A stretch of DNA of 64,000 nucleotides from Apteryx mantelli (GCF_036417845.1 NC_089984.1:30539447-30603446); one strand, 5' to 3'; shown: positions 38,401 to 50,600, counted from the first letter of the stretch. Numbers and translations are program-made. Notes: generated from the letters alone by a model not told the origin.

Positions 38401-41253
38401 AGTTTTAAATTACAAACAACAGTGATTAAAACTTGCAGCATGAAACAACTATTGTGCTCTGTCCCAGGAGTGGTGTTTCAGTGATGGGGTATGCCCCCTT
38501 CCTATGTCTCGGAGACATGCTGTGCATCAGTGAGTCTTTGTAGGGTGCTTTGCAAAAACCTGATGAAGGCTGGTAAAAAGCTAAACATTCTTGTTTGCAT
38601 CTGCTTTAAGGGAAGAGCAGGAGAAACTAAATGTCTGGGTAGCTCTGCTGAACCTGGAGAACATGTATGGCACTGAGGAGACACTGATGAAGGTTTTTGA
38701 GAGAGCTGTTCAATACAATGAGCCTCAGAAAGTCTTCCAGCATCTGTGTGACATCTATGCCAATTCTGAGAAGTACAAGGTGAGGTATCCCCTGGTTTTG
38801 TGTTTCAAGCAGCATGGGCTTGAGTGCTCTGGGACAGGCCTGAAATACCTTGGGGAAAGGGGAGGAGGAGAACTCGTTTTCTGCCTGGGTCTGCTTGTGC
38901 TCCCCCGTGCCATAGCTTGTTACACTAGTTGCGCCCTTGGAGAATCTCTCAGTAATGGGTATGATTCCTTCTGTACGTTTGCTCTTGAAAAGGTTTGGAA
39001 TGAGGAGCAGTGATTAGAGGTAGTGCAGGCAGGTTGCAGGCAAGTATCCCATCCAGTCATGCCAGTAAACCACCAATCCTGGCTTTGTAAGCTTCCATTT
39101 GTCAGACATTATATCTATCCTATCCCTAGCTGGAACTAACAGTTTTGATGGACAGCAGGCGAGGCACTGTTGATACTTTCTGCTCTCACAAATGTTTGAA
39201 GATACCTGGGCAAGACAAAGAGTTTCTTAGAGCTATAAAGCTTTATCATGAATCTGCGTGATCTAATCCAGTCTCCCTCTGCCCTTCCAGCAAGCAGAAG
39301 AACTGTACCACACCATGCTGAAGCGTTTCCGTCAGGAGAAATCTGTGTGGCTGAAGTATGCCTCCTTCCTCCTGAAACAAGGCCAAACTGAGGCTACACA
39401 CAGGCTTCTGGAGCGTGCTCTCAAGGCTTTGCCCACCAAAGAACGTAAGCACTCCCCTCCCCATCCATGATGCAGTCTGTCTGACAGGTCTGGTAAATTA
39501 GCTGCTCTCTGATATCTCTATCTTCCTGTGACAGTGTTTGTAGGAGATGCAAATTGCAACCAGCTGAACCTACTGCCCTTGTCTATAAGAGAAGGGGAAA
39601 TTTCAGCCTGGTATCAATTTTAAACCCTCTTGCAATTAAATTTGCTGTGATGGGCAAAAGCAAAGCACCCAAAGTGAGGATGACTTTGGGTCTTCACTCT
39701 ATAAAAGCTCAGTTGTTCTGGTTCCGGGTTTGTGGAGCTGGGCCTGTCCCCTGCATGGTGCCGTTTGAGTGTAAGAACAAACCTCTCTCCAGCAGAGAGC
39801 TGAGATGGAAAGTGAACCATGACACCTCCCCTTCCCCTCTCCCAATCCCACTTCAGTCCCAAACCTCTTAACAGCAGGGTTTTTGTCTCTGGGTAGAGAT
39901 GGTGCTCTCCTTGTGCCTGCCTCTGTTCTGTGTAATTGCTGCTCACCTGTATTTGTTCATAGGGGAGAGCGCTGCTATGATACCTTAATGTGTCGTTACT
40001 TGTTCCAGATGTGGATGTCATTTCAAAGTTTGCACAGCTCGAGTTCCGCTTTGGGGACCCAGAACATGCTAAGGCCCTTTTTGAGAGCACACTCAGCAGC
40101 TACCCGAAGCGTACGGACATCTGGTCCATCTACATGGACATCATGATCAAACATGGCAGCCAGAAGGAAGTACGGTGAGTCCTGCCACAGCAGGTGGGGA
40201 GGGGCAAGTCCAGCACTTGGAGTAACACTTGCAAAGAGCAGATACTCTGCAGTGTGTGGCTGTTGAGGGCCTCCTAGAGCAAAGGAGAACTTTTATCACC
40301 TGGAGAAGGAAAGCTAGCATGTGTGGAAGGGCTTATCCTTGCCAGGACAAAGGAGACTACAGGGAGATCCACAGGGCAGAGAGGGGCTGATTCGTAAGGG
40401 GTGACCTGCATGATAAAAACAAGGTGACTTGAATTGAGGGCATCAGCGAGGTCAATACTGCACTTAGTGGGACTGCTAGGTTGGTAGTGGTCTCTCCTTA
40501 GTTTGTCAGGATCTGTAGTGTGATTCTGCCAAGCTGCTCTGAAATTCAGGTGCCTTGACAACTTCAATGCTGTCATAGCTGCTGTCATGCTGTTTGTTTA
40601 ATGCTGCTGGTACTAACTCTGCACAGTCTCTGAGCATACTGATCTCCCAGGCTGAGCTGTCCCTATGGACAGCATTACCCTGTTGTATCTTAGGAGTGGA
40701 ATTAAGCATTGCTTTCTGGCATATTTCGTAACATAAAAATGGAGAGATTGGTCACTCTCTTTTTGCTGAGAGTTTTGACAAAAGGAAGTCCAGCTTCCCA
40801 CACTGTGGATCTAGCTGTGGCTCTTCATGAACAGAGGGTCAAATAAAGTGTCTGGATATTTGCACAAGTTGACCAGCAACCTTTGAGCTCTGCGAGCAGA
40901 TAGAAGCCCTCTGCTTTGAGGTATTGGCCAGTTCTTAGTAATATCTTGCTTCAAGCACCAGCACTTTGCAGCAGGTTGAATGTGTCCCCTGAATTTGCTC
41001 TTTATTCAGAGGCAGGATATAGAGCTTGTGTTGAGTGCTGTCACCAACACAATGATCTGAATGGCCTTTGGTTTCTTGCAGGGACATTTTTCAGAGGGTC
41101 ATACACCTGAGCTTGGCGCCCAAGAGGATGAAATTCTTCTTTAAACGCTACCTGGATTATGAGAAGAAATATGGTACAACAGAAACTGTCCTGGCTGTTA
41201 AAACAGCAGCATTAGAGTACGTGGAGGCCAAGAGTTCCCTTGCTGAGAGCTAA
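14448..41253 (+). CDS. PDCD11: PDCD11 (RRP5 homolog), multi-S1-domain ribosome biogenesis factor
   Basis: 35 coding exons, 5526 nt, 1841 residues (human 1871), frame intact. Exons: 14448-14549, 15211-15345, 16380-16547, 17464-17625, 18005-18128, 18503-18684, 19209-19316, 19821-20027, 20365-20489, 21117-21177, 21844-21990, 22119-22370, 23230-23373, 24081-24281, 24847-25017, 25435-25654, 28046-28198, 29255-29370, 29537-30057, 30573-30635, 31092-31200, 31712-31801, 32141-32243, 32776-32953, 33754-33810, 34622-34744, 35058-35180, 35376-35574, 36011-36136, 36479-36622, 37724-37974, 38611-38779, 39291-39444, 40009-40174, 41082-41253 (TAA). After a basic N-terminus ([16 protein letters not shown]), about 12 S1 RNA-binding repeats span residues 80-1420 (e.g. 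[20 protein letters not shown]). A Lys/Glu-rich linker covers about 1425-1560, and HAT/TPR-like helical repeats run to the end. Rrp5 proteins are nucleolar and bind pre-rRNA for both the 18S and 5.8S/25S routes. ATG chosen by homology; it lies ten bases into exon 2. The intron after 24281 is U12-type. Confidence 0.96.
16080..16230 (+). repeat. MIR-like ancient SINE copy
   Basis: The order ctagccctgtcactgacctg, then gttactttatctgttttc, then caaaatggggagg, then aaagtactgggtac follows the MIR core and tail in sense orientation. It is strongly diverged and lies in the PDCD11 intron 15346-16379. Confidence 0.6.
20680..20800 (-). repeat. MIR-like ancient SINE copy, antisense
   Basis: The words gggaggctaaatgtcttttg, ccaagatcacgttggaagcc and ttggatcttggtcttccaac follow the reverse complement of the MIR core. 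It lies in the PDCD11 intron 20490-21116. Confidence 0.5.
22772..22789. repeat. Poly-T tract
   Basis: About 18 consecutive T residues in the PDCD11 intron 22371-23229. Confidence 0.8.
22935..23070 (+). repeat. MIR-like ancient SINE copy
   Basis: The words attttattctcaactctgc, agtcatttcatgacttaatg and ttttccatctgtgagatcag match the MIR order (incomplete, diverged). It lies in the PDCD11 intron 22371-23229. Confidence 0.45.
24282..24846 (+). other. PDCD11: U12-type (minor spliceosome) GT-AG intron of PDCD11
   Basis: The donor reads GTATCCTTTG from 24282, a full match to the U12 consensus RTATCCTTT. A branch-site-like TTCCCTAAC lies at 24827-24835, one mismatch from TTCCTTAAC, about 11-13 nt before the acceptor CAG (G at 24846). 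The intron is phase 0 between GEHI and ILSRKSAV. The other PDCD11 donors listed here look U2-type. Confidence 0.85.
25655..28045 (+). other. PDCD11: Long PDCD11 intron (2.4 kb)
   Basis: The longest intron of the gene, between the exon ending LLRRRG and the exon starting [10 protein letters not shown]-rich unique sequence, no recognised exon, RNA gene or complete repeat. Confidence 0.7.
28365..28515 (+). repeat. MIR-like ancient SINE copy
   Basis: The words ctctgttaccccatctgtaa, ctgcctcatctctcgggc and ttgtgaggtttagttagtac follow the MIR 3' half in sense orientation. It lies in the PDCD11 intron 28199-29254. Confidence 0.55.
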
Positions 41254-42460
41254 ATACTGAGCAAGTAAAACCAGAGAGACTCATCAAGAGGTGTGAAGTT
41301 CAACTGTGGGTGTCCATGGACAGCAAGTTTCCTGAGCGTATTGGTGTAGGACCAAACCAAACTGGAGAAACAAATCATCTAAAGAAAAGATCCGATAAAT
41401 GCTTGCAGCTTTGTCCAGCTGTTACAAATTAGCCTAGTCTGTTGATGGCTTTGAAGCCAGTTATTTAAATATAGACTATTTTATAATCAATTCGAGCATC
41501 AGCCCTACCTGTTCTGCTTTCCTATGGAAATGGTACAGTTATGGCCCCCTATTTTTAACTACAGTGATATCCTATAAATTCATTTCTCTCTCCGTCAAGT
41601 GGCAGAGAAGATTCTTGCCTTTTGCCTGAAATTAACATTTCAAAAGATTTGTCTCAAGTGCCTTTGTGCTGCCAGCAGTTGGCAGAACAACATTGAATCA
41701 CAGAATGGTCGAGGTTGGAAGGTACCTCTAGAGATCTATTCCCATTCCTCTGCTCAAAACAGGGCCAACTAGAGCAGGTTGCCCAGGACCATGTCCTGTT
41801 GGGTTTTGAATATCTCCAGGGATGGAGATGCCACAGCCTCTCTGGGCAACCTGTTCCAGTGTTCAGTCACCCTTACAGTAAAGTTTTTTCTTATGTTTAA
41901 ACAGAACTTCCTGTGTTTCAGTTTGTGCCCGTTGCTTCTTTTTCTTTGACTGGATACCACTGAGAAGAGCCTGGCTCTGTCTTCTTTACACCCTCCCATC
42001 TGGTGGGGTGTATATACACATACACATTGATAGGATCCCCCTGAGCTTTCTCTTCTTGAGGCTAAACAGTCCCTCTCCTTGTATGTCAGCTGCTCCAATC
42101 TTTTAATCATCTGTGTGGCCCTTTGCCGGACCTACCCCAGTATGTCCATGTCTGTCTTGTACTGGGGAGTCCAGCACTGGAACCAGAAGTCCAGGTGTGG
42201 CCTCAGCTGTGCTGAGTTAGAGGGGAAGGATCACCTTCCTCAGCCTGCTGGCAATGCTCTTCCTAATGCAGCCCAGGATGCTGTTGGCCTTTTTAGCCAC
42301 AAGGGCTCATGCCCTTAAAGCCAACAGCATCCAGTTATGATGGATCCCATGATCTCAGCCATCTCTGATAAATTGCCACTGATGGATGACAAAAAATAGT
42401 GATTTTCAGTAGCAATTGTCTCTTGACAGAGATCAATAAAGTCAGAGAAGAAAGTTTTTT
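41254..42460 (+). other. PDCD11: Putative PDCD11 3'UTR (contains a CR1 copy)
   Basis: The first canonical AATAAA after the PDCD11 stop is at 42435-42440 (gatcaataaagtc), beyond the CR1 insertion. A non-canonical GATAAA occurs near 41395. The message therefore either includes the CR1 or ends earlier at a variant signal. Confidence 0.35.
41694..42317 (-). mobile_element. CR1 LINE, 5'-truncated, with decayed reverse-transcriptase frame
   Basis: The plus strand starts aatcacagaatggtcgaggttggaagg, the reverse complement of a CR1 3' end, and continues for about 0.62 kb through typical CR1 blocks (tctgggcaacctgttccag, ctgctggcaatgctcttcct). On the minus strand a 113-codon open frame (42110-41769) shows the C-terminal CR1 ORF2 signature, including KRLEQLTYKER, GCKEDRARLFSV, GNGHKLKHR-like and RVTEHWNRLPRE words. 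The ends are truncated and no full ORF2 exists, so it is inactive. Confidence 0.93.
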
Positions 42461-44770
42461 CCTGTGCTGAAAAATAACTGATTCCAGTCTAACCTTCCAC
42501 TTGAAAATAGCTAAGCATCTTGGGCATTTACGTAGGCTTTATCACTGGTGTCAGAGCCTTATGATCCTTATTCTTGTAACTTTCTGGTAGGATGCGGGAT
42601 GTGATCATCTGTTTTACAGATGAGGAACTGAAGGAAAGGGGAGAAGCTGGGTATGCAAACACACGTGATTATCCAGTGAGGAGTCTAGCTTGTGGGTGCC
42701 CTGCTTCAAAATATCCAACCTTTAAAGTCTTACTGTAGGGACTCTGACCTCAAAACCAGAGCTCCAAAGGACCAACTGCTCTGCCTCTGTGGATACCCAG
42801 TGTTAGTAGGACTGAATGATTCAGCCTTTAATTCATTCGCACATCCGCTGCGATCCAGAAACAAGTCATTTCACTGCTTACCCCAAGGGAGAGGTGGGTA
42901 CTGTACGTATTGTCAGAGTTTGCCTAATGCGCTCGTATGGGAGGAGGTTGCTTGCGACATCCAGTAGCAGCTGCTTTCTTTTAAAACATAGCTGGAGAGA
43001 TGGTGGTTGTTTTTTTTTAGGTGAATTTGTTGCAGGATGGAATACATAAGCATTGCAATAGAAAACAAAATCCCTTTGAGGTATTATTTCTTTACAGCTA
43101 CTGGGGTTATTATAGTCTCTACAATAGTCAGCAGGGCAAATGAGAGAGCTGTGTGTAATTCTCTCTGCTGGAGGAGCCTGGTTTAAACCTATCTTGCTGC
43201 TGGGAAAAGTGCCCTGATGAACAAGCTGTCAACTACTCTGTGATGGGGCTGCTTTCAGCCTCCATAGGAAGAGCAGAGAGTGTGCGAGCTCACAGCATGC
43301 ATGATGTGGCATGCCGGGAAGACAGGCAGCTGAACTTCCCTCTTGGCACTTCAGTGGGAGACCTAGTCCACTTGCTTACACTGGGGTAAAAAGCCATGTG
43401 TGGCTTAACATCCTACTTTCAGTATTTTTGCAAAAGTTAATCAAATCTGGACTCCTTCCCTCCCTTCCTTGTTTTCCTCTTTGCCTCCAGCCTTTCCCAC
43501 ACCTCTGTAGCCCTTGCTCTGACTCCTTTCCTGTCTCCGTACTTTCTCCCTTGTGCTGCCCTCGCTGGGGAAGGATGAGTGACTGTTGACAGGGGTATTT
43601 GGGAGCCTGCTGATGGGCTAGGGGAGTCAGAAGCCTAGGGCTGCAGAGGAGGGGAGAGAAAAATCCCAACAGTTGCAAACATTTCTGATTGCAGTAGCTT
43701 GCTCCACTCCTCACTGTCAGCTGTCCACCAAAACATGCCTCACAAACAAGGAGGAGGGAAAATGGATGAGCAGGACAAGACTCTGGCCCACCCCAGGAAA
43801 GAGAAAGCTGCTGGAGTTAATGCAGAAGAGAGAAATGAACAACCAGGTGAGAGCAGGCTGCAGCAGAGAAAGGAGAGTAAGTGACCCTGACACTAAGGAC
43901 AAGTTCATAAAAACCACTAGTCTGCTTCCTTAATTCAACTGGTGTCTGGATGCAAAAAAGCCAAACAGAGCAAAAGCTGGGTTGTCCTCATGGTTTATTC
44001 TTAAGATAAACAAATTCTTTCCCAAGCATTACGTGTCATGCCCCTTTCCTTCAAAGGAGGGAAGAGAAGGAACTGGCTATGGAGGTGGTTCAAAGAAACA
44101 GCTAGGAGTATCAATAAGGGAGACAGGAGAAATAAAGGAAGTAAGAGGCACAGGCATATCTTCATGCTACTGTGTGTCAGCAAGTTACCTTGCATCTGCT
44201 GACCTACGTGCGGGGGTGGTATGCATGTTCACACCTGAGGGCCAGCGAGAAGAAATGCAAATCAACTCTTTCATCTCAAGTTAATGCAATTTTGTTTAAC
44301 TCATATCTGATCATTCCTGCAGATTAGTCAATAGTGCTGCTGGGAGCCAAGCTTCCCCACAAATGCGAGGCAAATCTGTGAAGAAGCCTAATGGGCAAGA
44401 AACCCCAGGATCCCTGTTAAGCAGTGTAGGCACCTCTTTACAGAGAGGGAGTACCCTCCAACTCTTTCTTGCAAAGGGACATATTTGTAAACAGGTTTAT
44501 AAAAAATTTTCCTTCCTTTGCTGCAAGCATGTACCTTGACTTATCATATAAATCTGCACTCCTTATTGCAAGAATGACTAAAAAGCATTGTTACTAACTT
44601 GTAATATGTGGTGATGCTTTAAAACTTCAGGTCCTGAAGTCATCCGAATAAGAGAGGATCTGAATGTTTAATGGAAAGAAAAAGTAAGTTCCTAGTCCTT
44701 GTGTTCATTAACATATGCCTTCTGTGCTCCCCCTGAAAAAAAACTGAAAGGTAATGAAAAAGGTTTCTCA
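42461..44770. other. Intergenic between PDCD11 and CALHM2
   Basis: Unique-looking sequence apart from one MIR-like copy. Small open frames (for example 43699-43884 on +) lack homology that I recognise. It may include the distal CALHM2 3'UTR, since AATAAA on the minus strand occurs at 43999-43994. Confidence 0.4.
42590..42690 (-). repeat. MIR-like ancient SINE copy, antisense
   Basis: The core word ctgttttacagatgaggaac, followed by tgaaggaaaggggagaagc, is the antisense MIR signature (compare attttacagatgaggaaact). Confidence 0.55.
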
Positions 44771-46273
44771 TTTAATAATTTATTTCAAATCTCCTTGTGT
44801 TTAAGCCTGTTTGAGTTCAGTGGGGTTGAGTCATGCTTTTTGAACAATTTAAGGCTTTTCAGTAAAAGGCACAATATAAAACTAAAGGAAGCTTTATCTA
44901 TAATGAACCAGTACAAATAGGGAAACCAAACTCCATCGTTCTGCTAACTCTTAAAAGTGTATTGGTAATGCAGGGCCGACCCTAGGGGCAGGAGACTGCA
45001 GTGCCACAAGAACAGCCTTGAGGCCTAGTCAGCATAGTGGCCCAGTGGGGGTAGTAGTTTTACACCTATCTGGCCTCATTTTCAGAATACAGCTGAGTCC
45101 CTAAAACAGACTGTCTGCTGCAGGGACCGCTTAAGGCAATGGAAAGAGTTTAAAAAAGTTCAGCGGTGGAGGGCTAGGCAGAGGGCTTCTCCTCCCCATC
45201 CCATTCCCTTCCCACTGATCCTTGTCACTGCAGGGTTGCAGTCTCTGCATAGCAGAGGTGTGCGTAATGTCTTTTGGCTAGCAACTTTCTGTTCTCGTTC
45301 CTTGGGAAAAAGATGCTTCATTCGTATGGCCAATGCTTATATGGTATAGTTATATGTATATAGCTGAATCTGGTTGGGATCTTGCTACAGCTCGCAACCC
45401 AACTGGGACCTCGTCAATGGTTGGATGAGAAATTCAGTGAGCTACAGACAACGGTGTGGCTCACTCCAAGTACTGTTCCCTCTGAGCCTCCACCAGCTAG
45501 CTCAGCTGAGAGCTATTCTGCTGATGGTGCTGTCTTCCAGGTTTATAAACTCATAGTTGTGACCATTTGGACTCATTTCAAATTCCAAGGCACTTCCAGC
45601 AAGAACAAAGGGAGTTTGGTGTCCTACCCAAATTCCAACTTGGTAATTACAGAGCGTCTCTCTAAATACCGGGAATTTCAGTGGTTCCTCCTGCCTTAGT
45701 CTCTCAGATATTCGGTGTGCTGGTGTGTTACTGACCCATTCCTTCCCAGGTGCAGTTGCATCCCAGTTGCCACTGCCTCCCTCTCTCCCTGCATCATGCA
45801 GTCTGTAAAGTGCTCTGCATAACAGGCACTGCAAAATTGTGTAAGAAGATACTGGTGTCAGTAAACAAGCAGGTGTGTGGGATGAGCTGGTGCTAAGTCC
45901 GCTTTGGAGGAGACGAGTGGGACTTGCAGCAGTCATAGTTAAAAACAAATCGTGCCCACCTTTCACTCCCCCGAGGCTTCTGCTGGTGCTGTAGACAGCA
46001 GGGTGCACCGGCAGCCTGGAGGTAAGGTGCACGTCTGCTCTTTGCTCCAATCATCTCTCCGAGAGAAGCAGCAAGATGGTTGTCTCTGAGGGAGGGGTTC
46101 CCCAGCTTAGTGAATTGCTTATCAGTCTCCACCTTGAGGCTGTTGATCCCTTTTCACCTGCAGAGGGAAATAATCCTGCTGGGAGGAATACTCCTAATGA
46201 AACAGTCAGCCACACACCGATACTGATAGGCCAGTCAGGTGGTCTAGGGAACTGGTCCCAGCACCCGCCTGTC
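44771..46273 (-). other. CALHM2: Probable CALHM2 3'UTR and flank
   Basis: Sequence downstream of the CALHM2 stop on the minus strand. The nearest canonical AATAAA on that strand is at 44784-44779 (plus-strand tttatt), giving a 3'UTR of about 1.5 kb if used. No other gene seen. Confidence 0.35.
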
Positions 46274-47652
46274 TTAGGAAGCCAAAAAGAGCATTTCATG
46301 GGCTTCGGGGCTTGGCCCATTGCCTTCCACCCCTTTGGCCCATTTATGGAGCCGGCTGTAGAGAGGGAAGCCCTTGTTTTCCCTGTAGATATAGACTCCA
46401 GTGATGGCATTCCACTGGGGGCTTGGCTGGACGCCCTCCACGGGGAACTCCTGCACCAGCTCCTTCTCCTCCTTGTCCAGCGCCACGAAGCCAAAGAAGT
46501 GCTTCACATTGTTGGCCGCCAGGACCCTGGAGTGGACCTCGGCCGTGCGGCGGAAGAGCTTGTCCTCGTTGGAGCGGTACTGGTCCCAGTAGGCCTCCTG
46601 CCGGTAGCTCAGTGGGGAGCAGCAATGCTTCAGGCACTTGGTGAGGAAAATCAGGACTGCGACTATCCCGATGAGCAGCCAGCCGAAGAGCTGAGAGAGA
46701 GAGGCTGCATTACGACATGGTGAGATGGCCTTCCCCTTCCCCACACCTTCCCAGCTTGGGGGACCCCATGGGTTTTGCGCCTTCACCGGCAGTGGGAATT
46801 ACTAGCTGCTTTGGAGAGAGGAGAGTGATCGGGCACTGGGGCTGCCCAGGACACAGCACGGCTGTGGGGTAAACCCCAGGTGTCCTCCCCCATCCATCAG
46901 CCCTGCTGGGGGGGATGTGAAAGGCTGTAATGCAGCCTCATCTCCAGAGCAGGGAGAGGCTCGTGGCCGCTGGTCCTCTCCTCTCTGTGCTTTTGCCCCC
47001 AGCTGCAAACCCACCCCCTTGAGCCAGGACCAGGACCTCAACGGCTGCTAACGAGCCTCTGCCGGTCGTCAGTGCCTACTGCCTACAGCCTTTGCCCCAG
47101 GGTACCAACCTGGGACTCGTATCTCAGCCTCCTGGTCACTTCGTCCCTAAACTTGGTCAGGTTCGCTGGGATGTCTTTACAGGGGAACTTGGCCAGGGTC
47201 TCGGCCCCATACTCAGCCGGAAACTTATCCAGGGAGGAGGGCTTGACGAACTCGCTGAGGGCGCAGATGTAGGCCTCCCCGCGGAGCAGTGAGATGACCG
47301 ACCAGGTGATGGGCGCCACGGTGGCCCGGCCCATGATGGAGCCGAAGAGGAGGAAGGTGGCTGCGGTGGAGAAGTTCTTGGTGCCCCGCTTGTGGCACTC
47401 GGCCACCAGGTTCCAGGTGTGGTTGTTCCAGATGACGCCGATGAGGAAGAGCGCCAGGGCTGGGACACCGATGGCGGCCAGGCCGTAGATGTAATTGCGG
47501 GCTGGGGAGCAGGGGCAGTGGAAGGCCACAACTGAGAAAAGCTCCTCGCTGCCCACCGTACCCAGGGCCACCAGGCCATTAAAAATCATCACGTCTTTGC
47601 TCTTGAAGAACAGGGAAAGGAAGCGGAAGTTTTCAGCAACGAGGGCAGCCAT
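46274..47652 (-). CDS. CALHM2: CALHM2, calcium homeostasis modulator 2
   Basis: Two coding exons, 47652-47110 (181 codons) and 46690-46274 (138 codons plus TAA), give 319 residues (human 323). They are joined by a phase-0 GT-AG intron at YESQ/LFGW. The start MAALVAENFRFLSLFFKSKD is conserved. An in-frame upstream ATG at 47724 is ignored because a splice acceptor (CCCCAG/GGACGAG) lies seven bases before the chosen ATG. Four membrane helices are expected. The HCPC motif (C46, C48) with C130 and C158 matches the disulfide-forming extracellular cysteines of the family. The C-terminal half contains RQEAYWDQYRSNEDKLF and NAITGVYIYREN. CALHM2 forms large-pore oligomeric channels in the plasma membrane; mammalian work links it to glial ATP release. 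Same strand as CALHM1 and CALHM3. Confidence 0.96.
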
Positions 47653-50390
47653 CTCGTCCCTGGGGCGGGGGGGAGAGGAGGCAGGTACTGCAGTCAGAGG
47701 CCGTGCTGGCCCACCTCGTAGCACCTAGGGTAACACAGCCAGGGGATGAAATATCCTCGGGTCTGCTAATGTCCAAGGAGCTGCTCTCGGAGCGCAGCAC
47801 CTCTTCTGCCACCTCCTGCCTTGCGTCCCAGGTGTCCCTTCGGAGGATGAACAGTGCTGATTGCCAATGCCTGGGATATTTGAAAAGAGACCAAAGAGGG
47901 ATTTGGCCTAAGCAACAAGGAAAAGCTCTGTCTTTTCAGTTTCCCACTGAACTCTCCAGAAGAGTATCTGCAGCGAAGGTTGCTAACAGGACAGCTGAAG
48001 GAGTTGTTTCTGCCCCTGTCATTTGCACGCTCTTCTTTCCTTCTGTTTGCCTTTAGTCACCTACCACATGGGCAATTACCGTGAGCGTTGCCATCTTCCA
48101 AGCCTGCAACAAAGAAGGACGCAGCCTTATTGAGCAACTGGACCAGAGCACTGGGGTTTGAGATGTGTCCCCAACTCTGCTGTTGACTCACTCTCCAGCC
48201 CTGACACGAATGGCACTTGCTCGCTGGTGACCAGCTTGCAGGCGCTGTGGGATTTACCTCCTCCTTTAGACCTGATGAGTTAATATTTAGTAATAGGCAC
48301 AGGTATGTGAAGGAAATAGCAAGAGGTGGGCCCACTTGGTGGCTTGAGTTTGCCCAGGAGGTTTGGGTGCAGGAATGTTTCCCAGTTGGTGGGATGCGGT
48401 TTGTGCAGCCAAGCTGTGCTCGCTGAGCACAAGGCTGGTGCTGGCTGGCCATGTCTCCAGAGCACTGAGTCAGGAGAAGCTGAGGCCAGGCTGGCCGAGG
48501 GGTCACTCTTGCCATGGGATGGGCCAGAGCTGGACACTGTGTGTGTGCCTTCCTCTGTCCTGCAGCCAGCTGGCACAGGTCACCTACTAGGGACCCTGTG
48601 CTAGCGCAGCCTCAGATCCCCATTGGCAGCCTGTGCCCATCTCCTTAGGATGCACGATGCAACAGAAGGCAAGAGGATACTCACAAAGCTGTTGATACCA
48701 GCAAGAGAAGTTACTTTCTGGAAAAGTGAAGCCATTTCCCTTGATGACACAAGATATGAACACCAAAAATGATGATTGTGCCGAGAGAGCTGGGCCAGCA
48801 ATTACATCAGAGTTTTTGCTAAGACTGGGGGAGGTAGGGCCATCTTTTTCTCTCCTGCATTGACTGGCATAACTGTACTTGACAGCATGGTCCAGAGGCC
48901 TGGGCCAGCCTCTTCTGGCCCGGCTGCATTTGAGACCTGCAAGCAGTGCGCCTCGGCGCCAGCCGCACACTGCCGTGTGGCCGTGCAGCTTCCTCGGGAC
49001 AGTGCTGGCTATGCAGGGACACCCCTTGCCTGGCAGGGCTCGCCTGGGTTGCACCCTGGCCGGTGGAGCCCTCCCGGCGAGGGGAGCTGTGGAGCAAGCC
49101 CGCCTCGGCGTAGTGCTGCTTTCCTGGGCAAGGTGGGCACACAAGCCACGGGACGCACTTAATTCATTTCCTCCTTTGCAGTGTATGGACCCTGCAACAC
49201 ACCAGTGTTTTTGTCTCAGAAAGCCCCAAACTCCTCACAGGCTCTGGGAACCCCCACTCATGTGACAAAATCCGCTGGCCTCAGGGGAACTGCTGTTTCC
49301 TTGGTTTGCTGGACACAGGAAGGCCCAGGCACCTGACTAACCGCCTCTGGTGGCTTGTGCAGGGCCAGCAGCATTGGAGGCACATCTCTTGCATGGTTTA
49401 AGATGACACCGATGTGCCTCCATCTGCTCTGCTGCCTCTTGCCAACAGGGAGGTGGGCTGGGCGGCCGGGCCGGACACTCGGCAAGCCCCCAGTGTCCGC
49501 CCACCTCTCCCGAGTCTCCGACCACAGCTGGGACTGTCCCATCTCGAGGCGCCTACGTCTCCCCGCTGGCGTGCAGCACAGGAGGGTTTCCTCGTGCCAA
49601 CCCCAGCGCCAGGGAAAAGCTCATGGGGCCGTCAGCGTTCATGCCAACGAGACAACAGGACCCTAATCCTTATTGTGGTCTCCTAAAAGGCTTGCTCCTG
49701 CCTTGCACGGGATAAGCGGCCCTTGGGAAAGTGGCCTCACCTTCCTGCTTTAAATTGCTGTTGTGCTTTGGCTCATCTTCTGCCCCACTGAGCCCTGTTT
49801 TAGTCCGCTGCTCTAGGGGGCAGCTGGGGGGCAGAGAGAGACCAGCCTGTTCCCTGCGTTTCCAACCCATGGTCCTTGCATTAAAGTTAACAGCGAGTCA
49901 TAGCACCGAGTTCAAACCCAGGCAACCAAGGCCCATAGCGTCTTCCTGCATCTCCCCAGCTTTCCATATGCAAAACTCACTCGGCAAAGGAGACAGACCA
50001 GCTTCAAACTGGAGCCGCATGGCGGCGAGTCAGGCCCAGAGCCCGGGCTGCCGCCGCTCGCAGCAGACGCTGAACCTGCAAGCTTGCTCCAGCGCCTGCG
50101 GTTCGAAACCCTGTTATTAGAGGGAGCAGCGAATGCTACCGATAAAACACAGCCCCGCGACCTCCCTCCCAGAGCCTGGCCACAGCGAAAGCAAAAATCA
50201 GAGGCGCTGGCAAACGGGAGCGTGCCATTTGGGGGAGTTTTGCTCTTCCTCCGCTTGGGGGTTATGGGGCCTGTTCAGGGGGGTTGGAGGGCCGGGGAAA
50301 GGGTGTTTGCACCACTTAGCTTTTTAGCAGCCTCTGTTAAACTCCTTCCCTGAAACAAAACTAAAAGCAAGAAAAAATGAAGTCACTCAC
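47653..50390 (-). other. CALHM2: CALHM2 upstream region / probable 5'UTR intron
   Basis: The acceptor at 47661-47660 implies an upstream non-coding exon. Moderately GC-rich sequence with many short chance open frames and no recognised protein. Confidence 0.4.
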
Positions 50391-50600
50391 TTGAAAGGTT
50401 GCTTTAAGCCAGTGCTGGAGCCTCCTCAGCGTCTCGTGCGGTCTCCGAGGGGGCTCCAGGTGCGGTGGGTTTCCCTGGAGCAGACGCGCGCCCGGACGCG
50501 GGGATCCCCCCGAGACCCGGCTGAGGGGCAAAGCGAAAGCTGATAAAAACAGCGGCGGAGTTTGGCAGCTTCCTTTTTTCAGCTTGTAGAGCGTCCTCGG
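50391..50600 (-). other. CALHM2: Candidate non-coding first exon of CALHM2
   Basis: On the minus strand TTTCAA/GTGAGTGA is a strong donor with exon end 50391, at the edge of a CpG-rich zone. It is the best-looking partner I saw for the acceptor before the CALHM2 ATG. The 5' limit is arbitrary. Confidence 0.3.

Noticed and set aside
43699-43884. Lys/Glu/Gln-rich 61-codon frame between PDCD11 and CALHM2
   Set aside because: Short, low-complexity, no splice or homology support.
46076-46723. 215-codon plus-strand open frame over CALHM2 exon 2
   Set aside because: It is the antisense shadow of a conserved coding exon and resembles no protein I know.
47653-47724. In-frame N-terminal extension of CALHM2
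   Set aside because: A splice acceptor interrupts it seven bases before the conserved start, and the extension is not conserved.
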